Source: Perlucidibaca wandonensis (GTDB lineage: Bacteria > Pseudomonadota > Gammaproteobacteria > Pseudomonadales > Moraxellaceae). From it: 64,000 bases of DNA. Positions 8,843-18,584 of the stretch are shown here, in pieces. The number at the start of each line of letters is the position of its first letter. Position 1 is the stretch's first letter. Location: the NCBI RefSeq assembly GCF_042677145.1, contig NZ_JBHTIT010000001.1, positions 1,798,001 through 1,862,000 of the forward strand. Direction: 5' to 3'. The position numbers and the translations under genes are program-made. The notes under the pieces are model-generated. The model ran no database searches. It saw only the letters and a list, made by a program, of their open reading frames with translations, and had not been told where the DNA came from.

Positions 8843-11800
8843 GTGTCCATTATAATTGCACTGCATCATGTATCGGACTACCGATATGACCGTCCTGTAC
8901 AACTTGGCCCACAGTTAGTGCGTTTGCGCCCGACACCACATTGCCGCACGCGCATCCTCTCTTATAGCCTCGGCATCACGCCTGAAGAGCACTTCGTTAA
9001 CTGGCAGCAAGACCCGCAGGCCAACCATCTTGCGCGCTTGGTCTTCCCAGAAAAAACCACGCACTTCCGCGTTACCGTTGATCTAACGGCTGAGCTTTCC
9101 GTCATCAACCCTTTTGACTTTTTCCTTGCTCCTGAAGCGGAGCAATGGCCGTTTACACCCAGCGAGGATGAGGCGCTAGAACGTGAGCTCGCACCATATC
9201 GACGCGTGAACGCGTTGACGCCATCGCTAACGCACTATCTTGATGCGATCCCGAAAACCAAACGCCCGACCATCGACTTTTTAGTCGATATCAACCAGCG
9301 CTTATTTAACGATATTGCCTACACCATTCGCCTAGAACCCGGCGTGCAAACTCCCGATGAAACACTGAGCAAACGCTCTGGCTCCTGCCGCGACACGGCA
9401 TGGCTAATGGTGCAACTGATGCGCCATCTTGGCGTCGCTGCGCGCTTTGTCTCGGGCTACTTAATTCAGCTCACACCCGATGTGAAATCAGTCGATGGCC
9501 CCAATGGCCCCGAGGTCGACTTCACCGACTTGCATGCATGGTGCGAAGTCTATTTACCTGGCGCCGGATGGGTTGGCCTAGACCCGACCTCCGGTCTGTT
9601 TGCCGGCGAAGGTCATCTACCACTAGCCGCCAGTCCAGAGCCTACTTCTGCCGCGCCAATCAGCGGTGTTGTTGATGAGGCCGAGTGCGAGTTCAGCCAT
9701 GAGATGTCCGTTACTCGCCTCGATGAGCAACCGCGCGTCACTCAGCCACTCACGGATGCTCAGCGCGAAGCCATGATTGCCCTCGGGACACGCATCGATG
9801 TTGACCTGAAAAAACAGGATGTACGCCTAACCATGGGTGGAGAGCCGACTTTTGTCGCCGCCGACGACCCTGATGGTGCCGAATGGAATACCGATGCCCT
9901 CGGCCCAACCAAACGTGCTCGTGCGATCGAGCTTTATAAGCGCATGGCCGATCAATACGCCAAAGGCGGCTTACAACACTTCGGCCAAGGCAAATGGTAT
10001 CCCGGTGAACAATTACCGCGCTGGTCTCTGAACTGCTTTTGGCGACGTGATGGCAAGCCGCTGTGGAAAAACTCTGCGCTGTTTGCCGATGAGCAAACAC
10101 CTGGCAATGCCACCAGCGCTGACGCTGAAAGCTTCTTAAAAAAGCTCAGCCTCGCCCTGCACCTCCCACAAGGTAGTCTGTTTCCCACCTATGAGGACAC
10201 GCTGTATTACCTTTGGCGCGAGAGAAGCTTGCCAAGCAATGTGCTACCCAGCGACCCCCGCCTCAAAGACCCGATGGAACGTGCTCGCATGGCGCGCATT
10301 TTTGCCGAAGAAGGCCTCGGCGAGGTAGTGGGCTATGCCCTACCGCTAGCACGCAGCCACAACGGCAAACGCTGGCAAACTGGGCAATGGTTTTTGCGCG
10401 ATGAAACTTGCTACTTGCTGCCTGGTGACTCGCCCATGGGCTATCGCCTGCCGCTAGAGTCATTGCCATGGGTGAAATCATCAGACTTCCCCTATCTGCA
10501 TGCGCAAGATCCACAGCAGTCCTACCCTGCGCTATCGCTGACATCATCCCTATGTTCACCGCGCATGACGCGTGCCGATGAGCGCGATGCTGAAGCCGAA
10601 ATGCATGCGGCTAAACCTAGCCTCAACGCCTCCGCCGACGGTATCGTGCGCACCAGCCTATGCGCACAAGTCCGCGATGGTCATTTGTATCTATTCCTGC
10701 CGCCGCTAGCCGAGCTACCTGCGTTCATTGAGCTGATGGCCGCCATTGAAGCCACTGCAAAAATCCTCAAGCAGCCGGTGATTTTAGAAGGCTATGAGCC
10801 GCCAAAAGACCCGCGCCTAGAGCGCTTTTCAGTGACGCCAGACCCTGGCGTGATCGAAGTCAATATTCACCCAGCCACAAGTTGGGCGGAGACAGTCGAG
10901 CGCACACAATTTCTCTATCAAGCCGCGCATGAGTGCCATTTAAGTCCTGAAAAATTCATGGTCGATGGCCGCCACACCGGCACCGGCGGTGGCAATCACA
11001 CCGTGCTTGGTGGTGCCACGCCCGTCGATTCGCCATTTTTGCGGCGACCAGATTTGCTGCGTAGTTTGGTCAGCTTTTGGCATAACCACCCGTCGCTGTC
11101 ATATTTGTTTTCAGGACTGTTTATTGGCCCAACCTCACAGGCACCACGCATTGATGAGGCGCGCCAAGATGCACTCTATGAATTGGAAACTGCGTTTGCG
11201 CAATTTCCACCAGCTGGCGAAAGTTGTCCGCCATGGCTAGTCGATCGTCTGCTTCGGCATTTGCTCGTCGATGCCACTGGCAATACGCATCGCGCTGAAT
11301 TTTGCATAGACAAACTGTATTCGCCCGATAGCAGCACTGGACGTCTCGGCCTGCTCGAATTACGCGGCTTTGACATGCCACCACATGTGGACATGTCGTT
11401 GGCGCAACAGGTCTTGTTGCGCGCACTGGTCGCGCATTTCTGGCAAACGCCGTATGCGCCTGAGCGACTCGCACGTTGGGGCACGACGCTGCATGATCGC
11501 TTCATGTTGCGCCACGAAGTCGAGCAAGACTTCCACGACGTCTTAAGTATTTTGAAAGATGCCGGCTATGCCGTCTCACCCGACTGGTATCGCGCGCAGT
11601 TCAATTTCCGCTTCCCGCACTATGGTGACTTGGACATCAAGGGCATGCACATGGAGCTAAACCAAGCGCTTGAGCCCTGGCATGTACTCGGCGAAGAAGC
11701 TGGCGCCGGTGGCACTGTGCGCTATGTCGACTCTTCGGTAGAGCGTGTTGAGGTGAAAGTCAGTGGCATGGCGCCCGATCGCTATACCGTCACCTGCAAT

Positions 11801-12160
11801 GGTGTTGCGCTGCCACTCCGGCAAACCGACGTCGCTGGCGAATACATTGCCGCCGTACGTTATCGTGCGTGGCAACCGAGCAACTGCCTACACCCGACCA
11901 TCGGTGTGCATGCACCACTGACCTTCGACATTATCGACACTTGGCATGATCGTGCGCTCGGTGGTTGCCAGTATCACGTTATGCATCCGGGCGGACGCAG
12001 CTATGAAGGCGCACCAATCAATGCCTATGAGGCTGAAGGTCGGCGTTTGGCGCGCTTTATGCGCCATGGCCATAGTGGCGGCAAAGTGAGCATCACGACA
12101 TTGCCGCCACGCCGAGAGCACCCGTTCATGGTAGATTTGCGCCACGTTAGGCCGACCTAA
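8843..12160 (+). CDS. Large transglutaminase-like protein with DUF2126 C-terminal domain
   Basis: A 1105-residue protein. The N-terminal half is a bacterial transglutaminase-like cysteine peptidase fold with a complete triad: Cys182 in SGSCRD, His231 in DLHAWCEVY and Asp247 in GWVGLDPT. Before it is the usual N-terminal beta domain of this family (residues 1-150). From about residue 300 to the end is a DUF2126-type domain containing LTMGGEPTFV, typical of the long members. The GTG start is preceded by GAGG. It is the first of three genes and is followed after 27 bp by the ATP-grasp gene. In published comparative work this set is linked to ATP-grasp amidoligases, suggesting synthesis and cleavage of isopeptide-like bonds; no substrate is known. 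No signal peptide, so probably cytosolic. Confidence 0.9.
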   Translation: MSIIIALHHVSDYRYDRPVQLGPQLVRLRPTPHCRTRILSYSLGITPEEHFVNWQQDPQANHLARLVFPEKTTHFRVTVDLTAELSVINPFDFFLAPEAEQWPFTPSEDEALERELAPYRRVNALTPSLTHYLDAIPKTKRPTIDFLVDINQRLFNDIAYTIRLEPGVQTPDETLSKRSGSCRDTAWLMVQLMRHLGVAARFVSGYLIQLTPDVKSVDGPNGPEVDFTDLHAWCEVYLPGAGWVGLDPTSGLFAGEGHLPLAASPEPTSAAPISGVVDEAECEFSHEMSVTRLDEQPRVTQPLTDAQREAMIALGTRIDVDLKKQDVRLTMGGEPTFVAADDPDGAEWNTDALGPTKRARAIELYKRMADQYAKGGLQHFGQGKWYPGEQLPRWSLNCFWRRDGKPLWKNSALFADEQTPGNATSADAESFLKKLSLALHLPQGSLFPTYEDTLYYLWRERSLPSNVLPSDPRLKDPMERARMARIFAEEGLGEVVGYALPLARSHNGKRWQTGQWFLRDETCYLLPGDSPMGYRLPLESLPWVKSSDFPYLHAQDPQQSYPALSLTSSLCSPRMTRADERDAEAEMHAAKPSLNASADGIVRTSLCAQVRDGHLYLFLPPLAELPAFIELMAAIEATAKILKQPVILEGYEPPKDPRLERFSVTPDPGVIEVNIHPATSWAETVERTQFLYQAAHECHLSPEKFMVDGRHTGTGGGNHTVLGGATPVDSPFLRRPDLLRSLVSFWHNHPSLSYLFSGLFIGPTSQAPRIDEARQDALYELETAFAQFPPAGESCPPWLVDRLLRHLLVDATGNTHRAEFCIDKLYSPDSSTGRLGLLELRGFDMPPHVDMSLAQQVLLRALVAHFWQTPYAPERLARWGTTLHDRFMLRHEVEQDFHDVLSILKDAGYAVSPDWYRAQFNFRFPHYGDLDIKGMHMELNQALEPWHVLGEEAGAGGTVRYVDSSVERVEVKVSGMAPDRYTVTCNGVALPLRQTDVAGEYIAAVRYRAWQPSNCLHPTIGVHAPLTFDIIDTWHDRALGGCQYHVMHPGGRSYEGAPINAYEAEGRRLARFMRHGHSGGKVSITTLPPRREHPFMVDLRHVRPT

Positions 12161-12187
12161 CGCCGCATACTTAGCTGATAGGCCACC

Positions 12188-14659
12188 ATGACTTCCTTGC
12201 TAAATTCTCTGCGCCCGCAACCCGGTCGTTACCATGAACTGTTCAGTGCCGACGGTAAGCTGCGCCCGCACTGGCAGCCCATGGCTGACGCACTGGGCAA
12301 GCTCAGTCCCGCGCAGATGCAGCAGCGTGATGATCTTGTGACCCGACGCATCCAAGAAAATGGTGTTACCTACGCGCTCTATGGCGAGAATCAAGAACAT
12401 AGTTGGCGCGTCGGGGCCGTACCAAACCTTATTCCGCCTGAAGAGTGGCAGATCATTGCTGACGGCGTTGCTCAGCGCGCGCACCTGCTCAATGCCGTAG
12501 CACAAGATATTTACGGCCCACAACATTTGCTCAATGAGGGCTTGCTGCCACCCGAACTAGTCTTTGGCCACCCCAACTATTTAACCGCCTGCCGTGATGT
12601 CAAACCGCCGAAAGGCTGCTATGTCCATGTCTATGCCGCTGATCTCGCGCGAGCCGGCGATGGCCAATGGTGGCTAATGGCCGATCGTACGCAAGCGCCT
12701 AGCGGTGCTGGGTATGCTTTCGAAAATCGACAGGTAGTCGCGCGCGCGTTTCCCGAGGCATTTCGCAGCCTTGGTGTGCAATCCTTATCACCATTTTTCG
12801 ATACGCTACTCGCTACGCTAAAGCGTCAAGCTCCCTGTGACGATGAATCACCCTTGGTGGTATTGCTCAGCCCAGGCCGCTATAGCGAAACCTACTTTGA
12901 GCATGTCTATCTCGCACGCCATCTCGGCATTCCTCTTGTTGAAGGTCATGACTTAAGTGTGCGCCAACCCTATGTTTATTTGAAAACATTGACTGGCCTC
13001 AAGCGCGTACATGCAATCTATCGCCGCTTAGACGATAGCTACTGTGACCCTTTAGAGCTTCGCAATGAGTCAGCGCTAGGCGTGCCTGGCCTGCTTGCCG
13101 TTGCACGCGCCGGCCATGTGCTCATTGCAAATGCCTTGGGCAGTGGGGTACTGGAGTCGCAGGGTCTGTTGGGCTTTCTGCCAGCCATTAGCGAGCGTCT
13201 GCTGGGCGCACCCTTAAGCTTGCCTTCAGTAGCGACATGGTGGTGTGGCGAGCCAGCAGTTATGGAAGAAGCACTTGAGCGCATAGATGAGTTGGTGTTT
13301 AAACCCGTGTTTAGCTCGCAACGCTTTGATCCCGTCTTTGGTCGCGACCTGTCTCCTGCTGCACGCAAAGACCTATGCGAGCGCATACGCCAGCGCCCAT
13401 ATGTCTATCTCGCACAAGAACGCATGCAGCTCGCGCAAGCACCTATGTGGCATCGCGACAGCCAGCGCTTTAATAATCATGCCTGCGGTATGCGCGTGTA
13501 TGCCGTAGCAACAGAGTCTGGCTATGTAGTGATGCCCGGGGCTCTCACGCGCGTCGCTGCCAATTCTCACGATGATATGGTGTCGATGCAGCGCGGCGGC
13601 ACTAGCAAAGATACCTGGGTTTGTTTTAGCGCTAAACCTCGCCAACACTTGCCTCAAGGTAAGCGCATACACATACGCGACTTGCGCCGTATTGATCCCT
13701 ACCTGCCCTCACGCATCGCTGAAAATCTGTTTTGGCTTGGACGCTACGCTGAACGCGCCGACCATCACGCACGGCTCATTCGTTCAACGTTAATTCGTCA
13801 CATGGAAGCAGATCCAAGCCAAGGCTTAGGGCTGATGCTGGCGCTACATTATGGCCAGAGCTTAGAGCTGTTTAGCACTGAAGATGAACTTACACAGCAG
13901 CTGCTCAGCAGTGTGCATAGCAACGGCAGTCATCCTGATCTGCTGTCAACACTGCGCGCGCTAGTGCTCGCCAGTAGCCAAGTGCATCGCTACTTATCGC
14001 AGGAAAATTGGCAGGCTATTGTTGAGCTTGAGGCCGAGGCGCGCCAACTCAGCCCTGATGTGCTCGATCCAGCCTCAGCGTTGAATTTTATTGACCGCCT
14101 AATGACCACACTATCGGCGCTATCCGGCTTTGCCTTCGATGACATGACGCAAGATGTAAGCTGGCGCTTTCTAATGCTAGGTCGCCGCCTCGAACGGCTA
14201 CAAGGCCAAGCGCAACTGATCATGACAGTGCTCGATAGCCCCGCCAATGAGGCCAGCGAAAGCCTTGACTGGCTACTGGAAATGGCCAATAGCCGCATTA
14301 CTTATCGGCTGCGCTATTTAACTCAGGCGCAATGGCTGCCCGTGCTCGACCTACTGCTACTTGACCCTAGCAACCCGCATGGCCTTGGCCATCAGATCAC
14401 CCATTTGCTTAGCATGATGCGCGACTTAGGTAGTCGTGACCTCCCACTAATGCAAAGCGCACACGATGATCTGCTTAGCTTGGACTTGTCAGTTATTGAG
14501 GGTGAGTTAGGCTTTCCTGATCGACTACAACGCTGCTTAAAACGACTCAGCCCCTTGATTGCCGATATTCAAGGCGCCGCTCTTGGCGCTGGCAATGGCA
14601 TTGCATTACAGTTTTTCGCCCATGTCGATGACGATAGCCAACAGATGAGCTCAAGCTGA
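12188..14659 (+). CDS. Circularly permuted ATP-grasp / alpha-E domain fusion protein
   Basis: This 823-residue protein fuses two families that are often separate genes. Residues about 60-480 form a circularly permuted type 2 ATP-grasp (DUF404/DUF407-like), predicted to ligate a carboxylate to an amine. Recognisable parts are FGHPNYLTACR, the PVFSSQRFDPV region and RPYVYLAQERM. Residues about 505-815 form the alpha-helical alpha-E domain (DUF403), beginning IAENLFWLGRYAERADHHAR. The stop overlaps the next start by one base (TGATG), so the small transglutaminase is translationally coupled. The fusion supports a physical partnership of the two domains. The reaction product is unknown. Confidence 0.9.
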   Translation: MTSLLNSLRPQPGRYHELFSADGKLRPHWQPMADALGKLSPAQMQQRDDLVTRRIQENGVTYALYGENQEHSWRVGAVPNLIPPEEWQIIADGVAQRAHLLNAVAQDIYGPQHLLNEGLLPPELVFGHPNYLTACRDVKPPKGCYVHVYAADLARAGDGQWWLMADRTQAPSGAGYAFENRQVVARAFPEAFRSLGVQSLSPFFDTLLATLKRQAPCDDESPLVVLLSPGRYSETYFEHVYLARHLGIPLVEGHDLSVRQPYVYLKTLTGLKRVHAIYRRLDDSYCDPLELRNESALGVPGLLAVARAGHVLIANALGSGVLESQGLLGFLPAISERLLGAPLSLPSVATWWCGEPAVMEEALERIDELVFKPVFSSQRFDPVFGRDLSPAARKDLCERIRQRPYVYLAQERMQLAQAPMWHRDSQRFNNHACGMRVYAVATESGYVVMPGALTRVAANSHDDMVSMQRGGTSKDTWVCFSAKPRQHLPQGKRIHIRDLRRIDPYLPSRIAENLFWLGRYAERADHHARLIRSTLIRHMEADPSQGLGLMLALHYGQSLELFSTEDELTQQLLSSVHSNGSHPDLLSTLRALVLASSQVHRYLSQENWQAIVELEAEARQLSPDVLDPASALNFIDRLMTTLSALSGFAFDDMTQDVSWRFLMLGRRLERLQGQAQLIMTVLDSPANEASESLDWLLEMANSRITYRLRYLTQAQWLPVLDLLLLDPSNPHGLGHQITHLLSMMRDLGSRDLPLMQSAHDDLLSLDLSVIEGELGFPDRLQRCLKRLSPLIADIQGAALGAGNGIALQFFAHVDDDSQQMSSS

Positions 14660-15567
14660 TGCGCTACCGTATTCGCCACGAAACCCTTTACGATTATCAG
14701 CAGCTGGTCTTGCTCTCGCAGCAAGTACTGCACTTAGCACCACGGCCGCTGGCTTGGCAGCAAATTCATACGGCGCGCATCAATATCCAGCCGGCTCCGG
14801 ACTTTAGCCAGACGAGCAACGACAGCTTCGGCAATCCAAACCAAACCATAGAACTTAATCAACCGCATCAGCACTTGAGCTTGATCAGCGAGCTCGATAT
14901 TTCTGTGCTAGCCCGCAAGCCTGTGGCGCTGTCTTCAAGCCTGCCATGGCAGGTGGTTACCGCGATGTGTCGTTATCCGGGCTCAGCTGCACTGACCCCA
15001 GAGCAACGCGACGCTCTAATTTTCCGGCATGAGTCGCCGCTTATTCGAATTAAGCATGAGTTTGCCGACTGGGCCGCACCCTGCTTTGTCCCCGGCCGAC
15101 CAATTTTTCAGGTCGCCCACGCACTGATGCAGCGTATATTTACTGAACTAACCTTTGATCCTGAGGCAACTGATATTGGCACACCGTTGCTTGAGGTACT
15201 GCGCAAAAAGCGCGGCGTCTGCCAAGATTTTGCCCAGCTCATGATTGCGTGCTTACGCGCCTACGGCCTACCGGCACGTTACGTTAGTGGTTACTTACTA
15301 ACTCAGCCGCCACCCGGTCAGGCTCGCCTGATTGGTGCCGATGCTTCGCATGCCTGGGTATCAGTTTGGTGTCCATCACAGGGTTGGATGGACTTCGACC
15401 CGACCAATAATATTAGCCCAAGCCAACAGCACATCACGCTTGCCTGGGGTCGTGACTTCACCGACATCTCGCCCTTACGCGGCGTGATTCATGGTGGCGG
15501 TCATCATGAACTCACCGTGCGCGTGACGGTAGCGCCCTATGAAGATCAACTGCTGCCAGAGGCATAA
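14659..15567 (+). CDS. Short transglutaminase-like peptidase
   Basis: A 302-residue transglutaminase-like protein. The triad is complete: Cys188 (RGVCQDFAQ), His231 (ASHAWVSVW) and Asp247 (WMDFDPTN). Residues 1-150 form the N-terminal beta domain usual for this family. It is distinct from the 1105-residue protein two genes upstream, and it lacks the DUF2126 extension. Coupled by a 1-base overlap to the ATP-grasp gene. Probable role: hydrolase or transferase on the bond made by the ligase. Genomes with this set often carry an Anbu proteasome-like peptidase; none is seen on either side here. Confidence 0.92.
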   Translation: MRYRIRHETLYDYQQLVLLSQQVLHLAPRPLAWQQIHTARINIQPAPDFSQTSNDSFGNPNQTIELNQPHQHLSLISELDISVLARKPVALSSSLPWQVVTAMCRYPGSAALTPEQRDALIFRHESPLIRIKHEFADWAAPCFVPGRPIFQVAHALMQRIFTELTFDPEATDIGTPLLEVLRKKRGVCQDFAQLMIACLRAYGLPARYVSGYLLTQPPPGQARLIGADASHAWVSVWCPSQGWMDFDPTNNISPSQQHITLAWGRDFTDISPLRGVIHGGGHHELTVRVTVAPYEDQLLPEA

Positions 15568-15607
15568 GCAAAGGGCGAACACTCAGTCATCTTAGCGACT
15601 GGATCGA

Positions 15608-16225
15608 TTACACCGCCACAGCGCGACCACGAAAAACATACGTCATCGGCTTCGGCCCTTTCAAATAGCGTTTTTCCATCTCCACGATGCGAAAGCCGCC
15701 CTGCTCAATAATCGCTGGAATATCACGATCTAAATGACAGCCGCCGGCCAATGGTTTCCAGAATGGCTGTATGCGCTGCTGCCAAGCATAGACGCCAGCA
15801 TCCGGTGACTTGCCATGCTCACAAAATAGCAGCTCACCACCAGGCTTCAGCACGCGACGAACCTCGTGCAACGCAGCAATAGCATCAGGAATTGTACAGA
15901 GAGTGAATGTGCTCACGGCAGTGTCGAAGCTATCGTCTTCGGCCGCAATTTGCTCTAGCTCTAGCGCTACGGTTTCGACGGGGATACTGATTTGCTCAGC
16001 GCGCTCGCGGGCTTTTTTATGCATGCCTACGGCGGGGTCAACGCCGATAATCGCGCTGACTTTTTTCGCATCATAAAATGGCAGATTAAGTCCGGTGCCG
16101 ATGCCTAACTCAATGACGCGTCCTGTCGCCAACGGAATCAGTTTCGCGCGCTGCCCCATCATTGCGGGCAAACCGCAGGCGCAGTTAATTAGATGCGGAA
16201 GAATATGCTTATCGTAGAAACCCAT
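15608..16225 (-). CDS. Class I SAM-dependent methyltransferase
   Basis: A 205-residue methyltransferase with motif I as VIELGIGTGLNLPFY (about residues 37-51), the acidic motif GVDPA, and the post-motif region LKPGGELLFCEHG (about 126-138). It resembles UbiE/Pem-like small-molecule methyltransferases; phosphatidylethanolamine is one possible substrate given the lipid-gene neighbourhood, but that is inference. It is the last gene of the desaturase-lipase run on the minus strand, 48 bp after the lipase. Its only plausible start (16225) is inside the right arm of a 14-bp hairpin (16219-16258). Confidence 0.85.
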   Translation of the reverse strand: MGFYDKHILPHLINCACGLPAMMGQRAKLIPLATGRVIELGIGTGLNLPFYDAKKVSAIIGVDPAVGMHKKARERAEQISIPVETVALELEQIAAEDDSFDTAVSTFTLCTIPDAIAALHEVRRVLKPGGELLFCEHGKSPDAGVYAWQQRIQPFWKPLAGGCHLDRDIPAIIEQGGFRIVEMEKRYLKGPKPMTYVFRGRAVAV

Positions 16226-16258
16226 GACATCAACTCATTGAAAATGATGTCATGGGTT
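16219..16258. repeat. 14-bp perfect inverted repeat covering the methyltransferase start codon
   Basis: AACCCATGACATCA (16219-16232) is the exact complement of TGATGTCATGGGTT (16245-16258), with a 12-base centre. On the minus-strand mRNA the ATG at 16225-16223 lies in the 3' arm, and the only purine-rich SD-like bases (TGAG) are in the loop. Confidence 0.85.
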
Positions 16259-16273
16259 GTAACGCATTCCGCC

Positions 16274-17437
16274 TTAGGGCGCTAGCCACCAGTCGGTGAG
16301 CGCATCCCAAACGCGAACATCGCTCAGCATGGCAAGGTGATCGACATGGTCGAAGCACAAGCGTGTGATATTTTCCGCGAGCAGTGTTTTCTCGGCGCGG
16401 TTGTGTTGGCCAAGTGCGCTATAGAGCGGCACTAAGCCATCGCCGACCCAGTTTTTTGCAGCTTCCGGATTACGGCTGCCGGCTATCAGCAAATGCGCCA
16501 TGCCATCGGGTAATGGATTTAATTGCAGACGATGATCGCGCGAACCGATGTCTTGCGTTTGCTCATGCTCGACTTGGCTGATGAAGCCGTAACGCAGATC
16601 CTTAATTGCTGCGCTACGGATATTGCCCAAGCGCATAAATGGCGCGGTGTAAGGCGAATGACCGAGCAAAGTATTGAGACGATTGCCAGCGCGCTCCAGT
16701 GGCGCGCCCAAATGTGGTGTCGCTAAATACGCAGCTTTGCTTACTCGTGCCGGCCAGCTTTGGCCATGATCCTGCGCATAGGCAAAGGCACTACGCATTA
16801 GCAGGCCGCCCATGCTATGGCCAATAAGCACAATTTCGCGAGCCGGATAAGCCGCATTGGCTGCTTCCAACCAGTTCGCCAAATCTGCACCATTTTGCCA
16901 AATCGCACGGCCGCTGTTGTAGCGCAGATGGCCAGTTTGCCAGCCTTTGCTGCGCATCAATTCATCGGTAGCTTGCTTGGTAGGCGCTTGCCATTCGCGA
17001 TCGCTCATGCACAAGCCATGAATGTATAGCGCGATTTTTGTGTTCGGCGTAGCGCCTGTGAGATCACCCCAAGCAATGGCATGGCCTTCGCTATCGCGCA
17101 AGCTCATCGGCAGCGCTAGCGGGCTTTGCCAGCGCGCCAGCTTATCGCCGCAGACACCATTTAACGCACTGATGATCGGCAATGCATATGGCGGTTGGTA
17201 TGTCAGGTCGGCATGCACCGGCAACATGCCAATACCGCGCGCCAACTGACGAAACACGCCGGAGATGAGTCGATATGGAAATGGCGCCGCGGCACGAGCA
17301 TCACTAAGGCCAGCACCCAAGGGCAATGGCACACGCTTAATGGTGCCGTGCATTTCGGTAACCAGCTCCGTGATCTCAGCCGCCGAGTGCATGGCCAAAT
17401 GCGCCACGCCCTTGCTACTCCATAAGGCTAAACGCAT
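16274..17437 (-). CDS. Alpha/beta hydrolase, lipase/esterase-like
   Basis: A 387-residue alpha/beta hydrolase. The nucleophile elbow is GHSMGG (about residues 206-211), the acid is probably the Asp in GDGLVPLY, and the His lies in FDHVDHLAML near residue 370. The oxyanion region is YIHGLCMSD. The layout matches PGAP1-like or triacylglycerol-lipase-type enzymes. No clear signal peptide. The start lies 3 bp after the stop of the desaturase gene, which implies a shared transcript and a role in releasing or remodelling acyl chains. Confidence 0.87.
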   Translation of the reverse strand: MRLALWSSKGVAHLAMHSAAEITELVTEMHGTIKRVPLPLGAGLSDARAAAPFPYRLISGVFRQLARGIGMLPVHADLTYQPPYALPIISALNGVCGDKLARWQSPLALPMSLRDSEGHAIAWGDLTGATPNTKIALYIHGLCMSDREWQAPTKQATDELMRSKGWQTGHLRYNSGRAIWQNGADLANWLEAANAAYPAREIVLIGHSMGGLLMRSAFAYAQDHGQSWPARVSKAAYLATPHLGAPLERAGNRLNTLLGHSPYTAPFMRLGNIRSAAIKDLRYGFISQVEHEQTQDIGSRDHRLQLNPLPDGMAHLLIAGSRNPEAAKNWVGDGLVPLYSALGQHNRAEKTLLAENITRLCFDHVDHLAMLSDVRVWDALTDWWLAP

Positions 17438-17440
17438 GGC

Positions 17441-18559
17441 TTAAGCCGCCTGCGCCAAGCTGACTTTTCCCTCAGCCGCGAGCACGGTTAGCGCCTTTTT
17501 AGGCGAGCTAGGTAAGGCATGGCGCAAGATACGACCAGCGACTGTGCTGAACTGTTTTACCAGTGAAGCACTGTTGTAGTTCTGGCCATAGCGCTTGGCG
17601 ATTTCGCGCATTTCCACCGACATTTCGGCATAACGATGTGCCGGCACTTCTGGGAATAAATGGTGCTCGATTTGATGGCTTAAATTGCCGCTCATGATGT
17701 GAAATAGCTTGCCGCCAGTGAGGTTCGACGAGCCACGCATCTGGCGCAAATACCATTGACCACGTGTTTCATTTTCTAGTGTCTCAATGGCAAACACTTC
17801 GGCATCTTCAGTAAAGTGACCACAGAAAATGATGGTGAAGGTCCACAAATTACGCATGATGTTGGCGATAAAGTTCCCCGCCAATACCGGCAAAAAGAAT
17901 GGGCCGGCCAGCAAGGGGAAAAATACATAGTCTTTCGCGACTTGCTTAAAGCCTTTACGGAATGTTGGTTTGCCTTGCTTAAACCATTCTTTCCAAGTTT
18001 TCTCACCAGCCAGAACTTTCTCTGTCTCCAGAGTTTGCAGTGCTAATAAGTTTTCGAAAAGTACGGCTAGCGTGACGGCTAGCACAGGGTTAGCCAAGAA
18101 ACGTGGCTCCCATTTTTGCTCAGGGAAAATACGCAGCACGCCATAGCCAATATCGTGATCTTGGCCGAGCACATTGGTGTAGGTGTGGTGCATGAAGTTG
18201 TGGCTATAGCGCCAGTTATCGGCGGTGCACCAAGTGTCCCACTCAAACGTCTGGCCACTAAAGCGCGGATCTTGCATAAAGTCGTACTGACCATGCATGA
18301 CGTTATGGCCAAGTTCCATATTGTCGAGAATTTTCGACACACCTAGCAGTGTCGCACCGGCAACAAATGCGGGCGGGAAAATGCCGGCCATCAACAGACC
18401 GCGACCGGCTATTTCGGTATAGCGCACAGCTTTTTCGATCTTGCGAATATAGCTTGCATCACGCTCGCCAACATCGGCTAAATGGCGCTGCTTAATGGCA
18501 TCAACTTCGGCACCAAAGGCTTCGATTTCTGCTGGGCTCAACTGACGGCTCTTGCTCAT
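17441..18559 (-). CDS. Membrane fatty-acid desaturase (DesB-like)
   Basis: A 372-residue integral membrane acyl-lipid or acyl-CoA desaturase. The three histidine boxes for the di-iron centre are GHNVMHGQ (near residue 84), HNFMHHTY (near 120) and HQIEHHLFPE (near 300). Hydrophobic segments lie at about 55-80, 155-175 and 205-240. It is encoded 25 bp after its likely electron donor, the ferredoxin reductase, matching the desC-desB arrangement of Pseudomonas, where it makes unsaturated acyl chains from exogenous saturated ones. Position of the double bond cannot be told from sequence. Confidence 0.92.
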   Translation of the reverse strand: MSKSRQLSPAEIEAFGAEVDAIKQRHLADVGERDASYIRKIEKAVRYTEIAGRGLLMAGIFPPAFVAGATLLGVSKILDNMELGHNVMHGQYDFMQDPRFSGQTFEWDTWCTADNWRYSHNFMHHTYTNVLGQDHDIGYGVLRIFPEQKWEPRFLANPVLAVTLAVLFENLLALQTLETEKVLAGEKTWKEWFKQGKPTFRKGFKQVAKDYVFFPLLAGPFFLPVLAGNFIANIMRNLWTFTIIFCGHFTEDAEVFAIETLENETRGQWYLRQMRGSSNLTGGKLFHIMSGNLSHQIEHHLFPEVPAHRYAEMSVEMREIAKRYGQNYNSASLVKQFSTVAGRILRHALPSSPKKALTVLAAEGKVSLAQAA

Positions 18560-18584
18560 GATATTTCTCCGAATGCCTGTGGCA

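Noticed and set aside
15584..15601. CAGTC...GACTG hairpin between the convergent transglutaminase and methyltransferase genes
   Set aside because: Only 5 bp and no T run; it may be chance.
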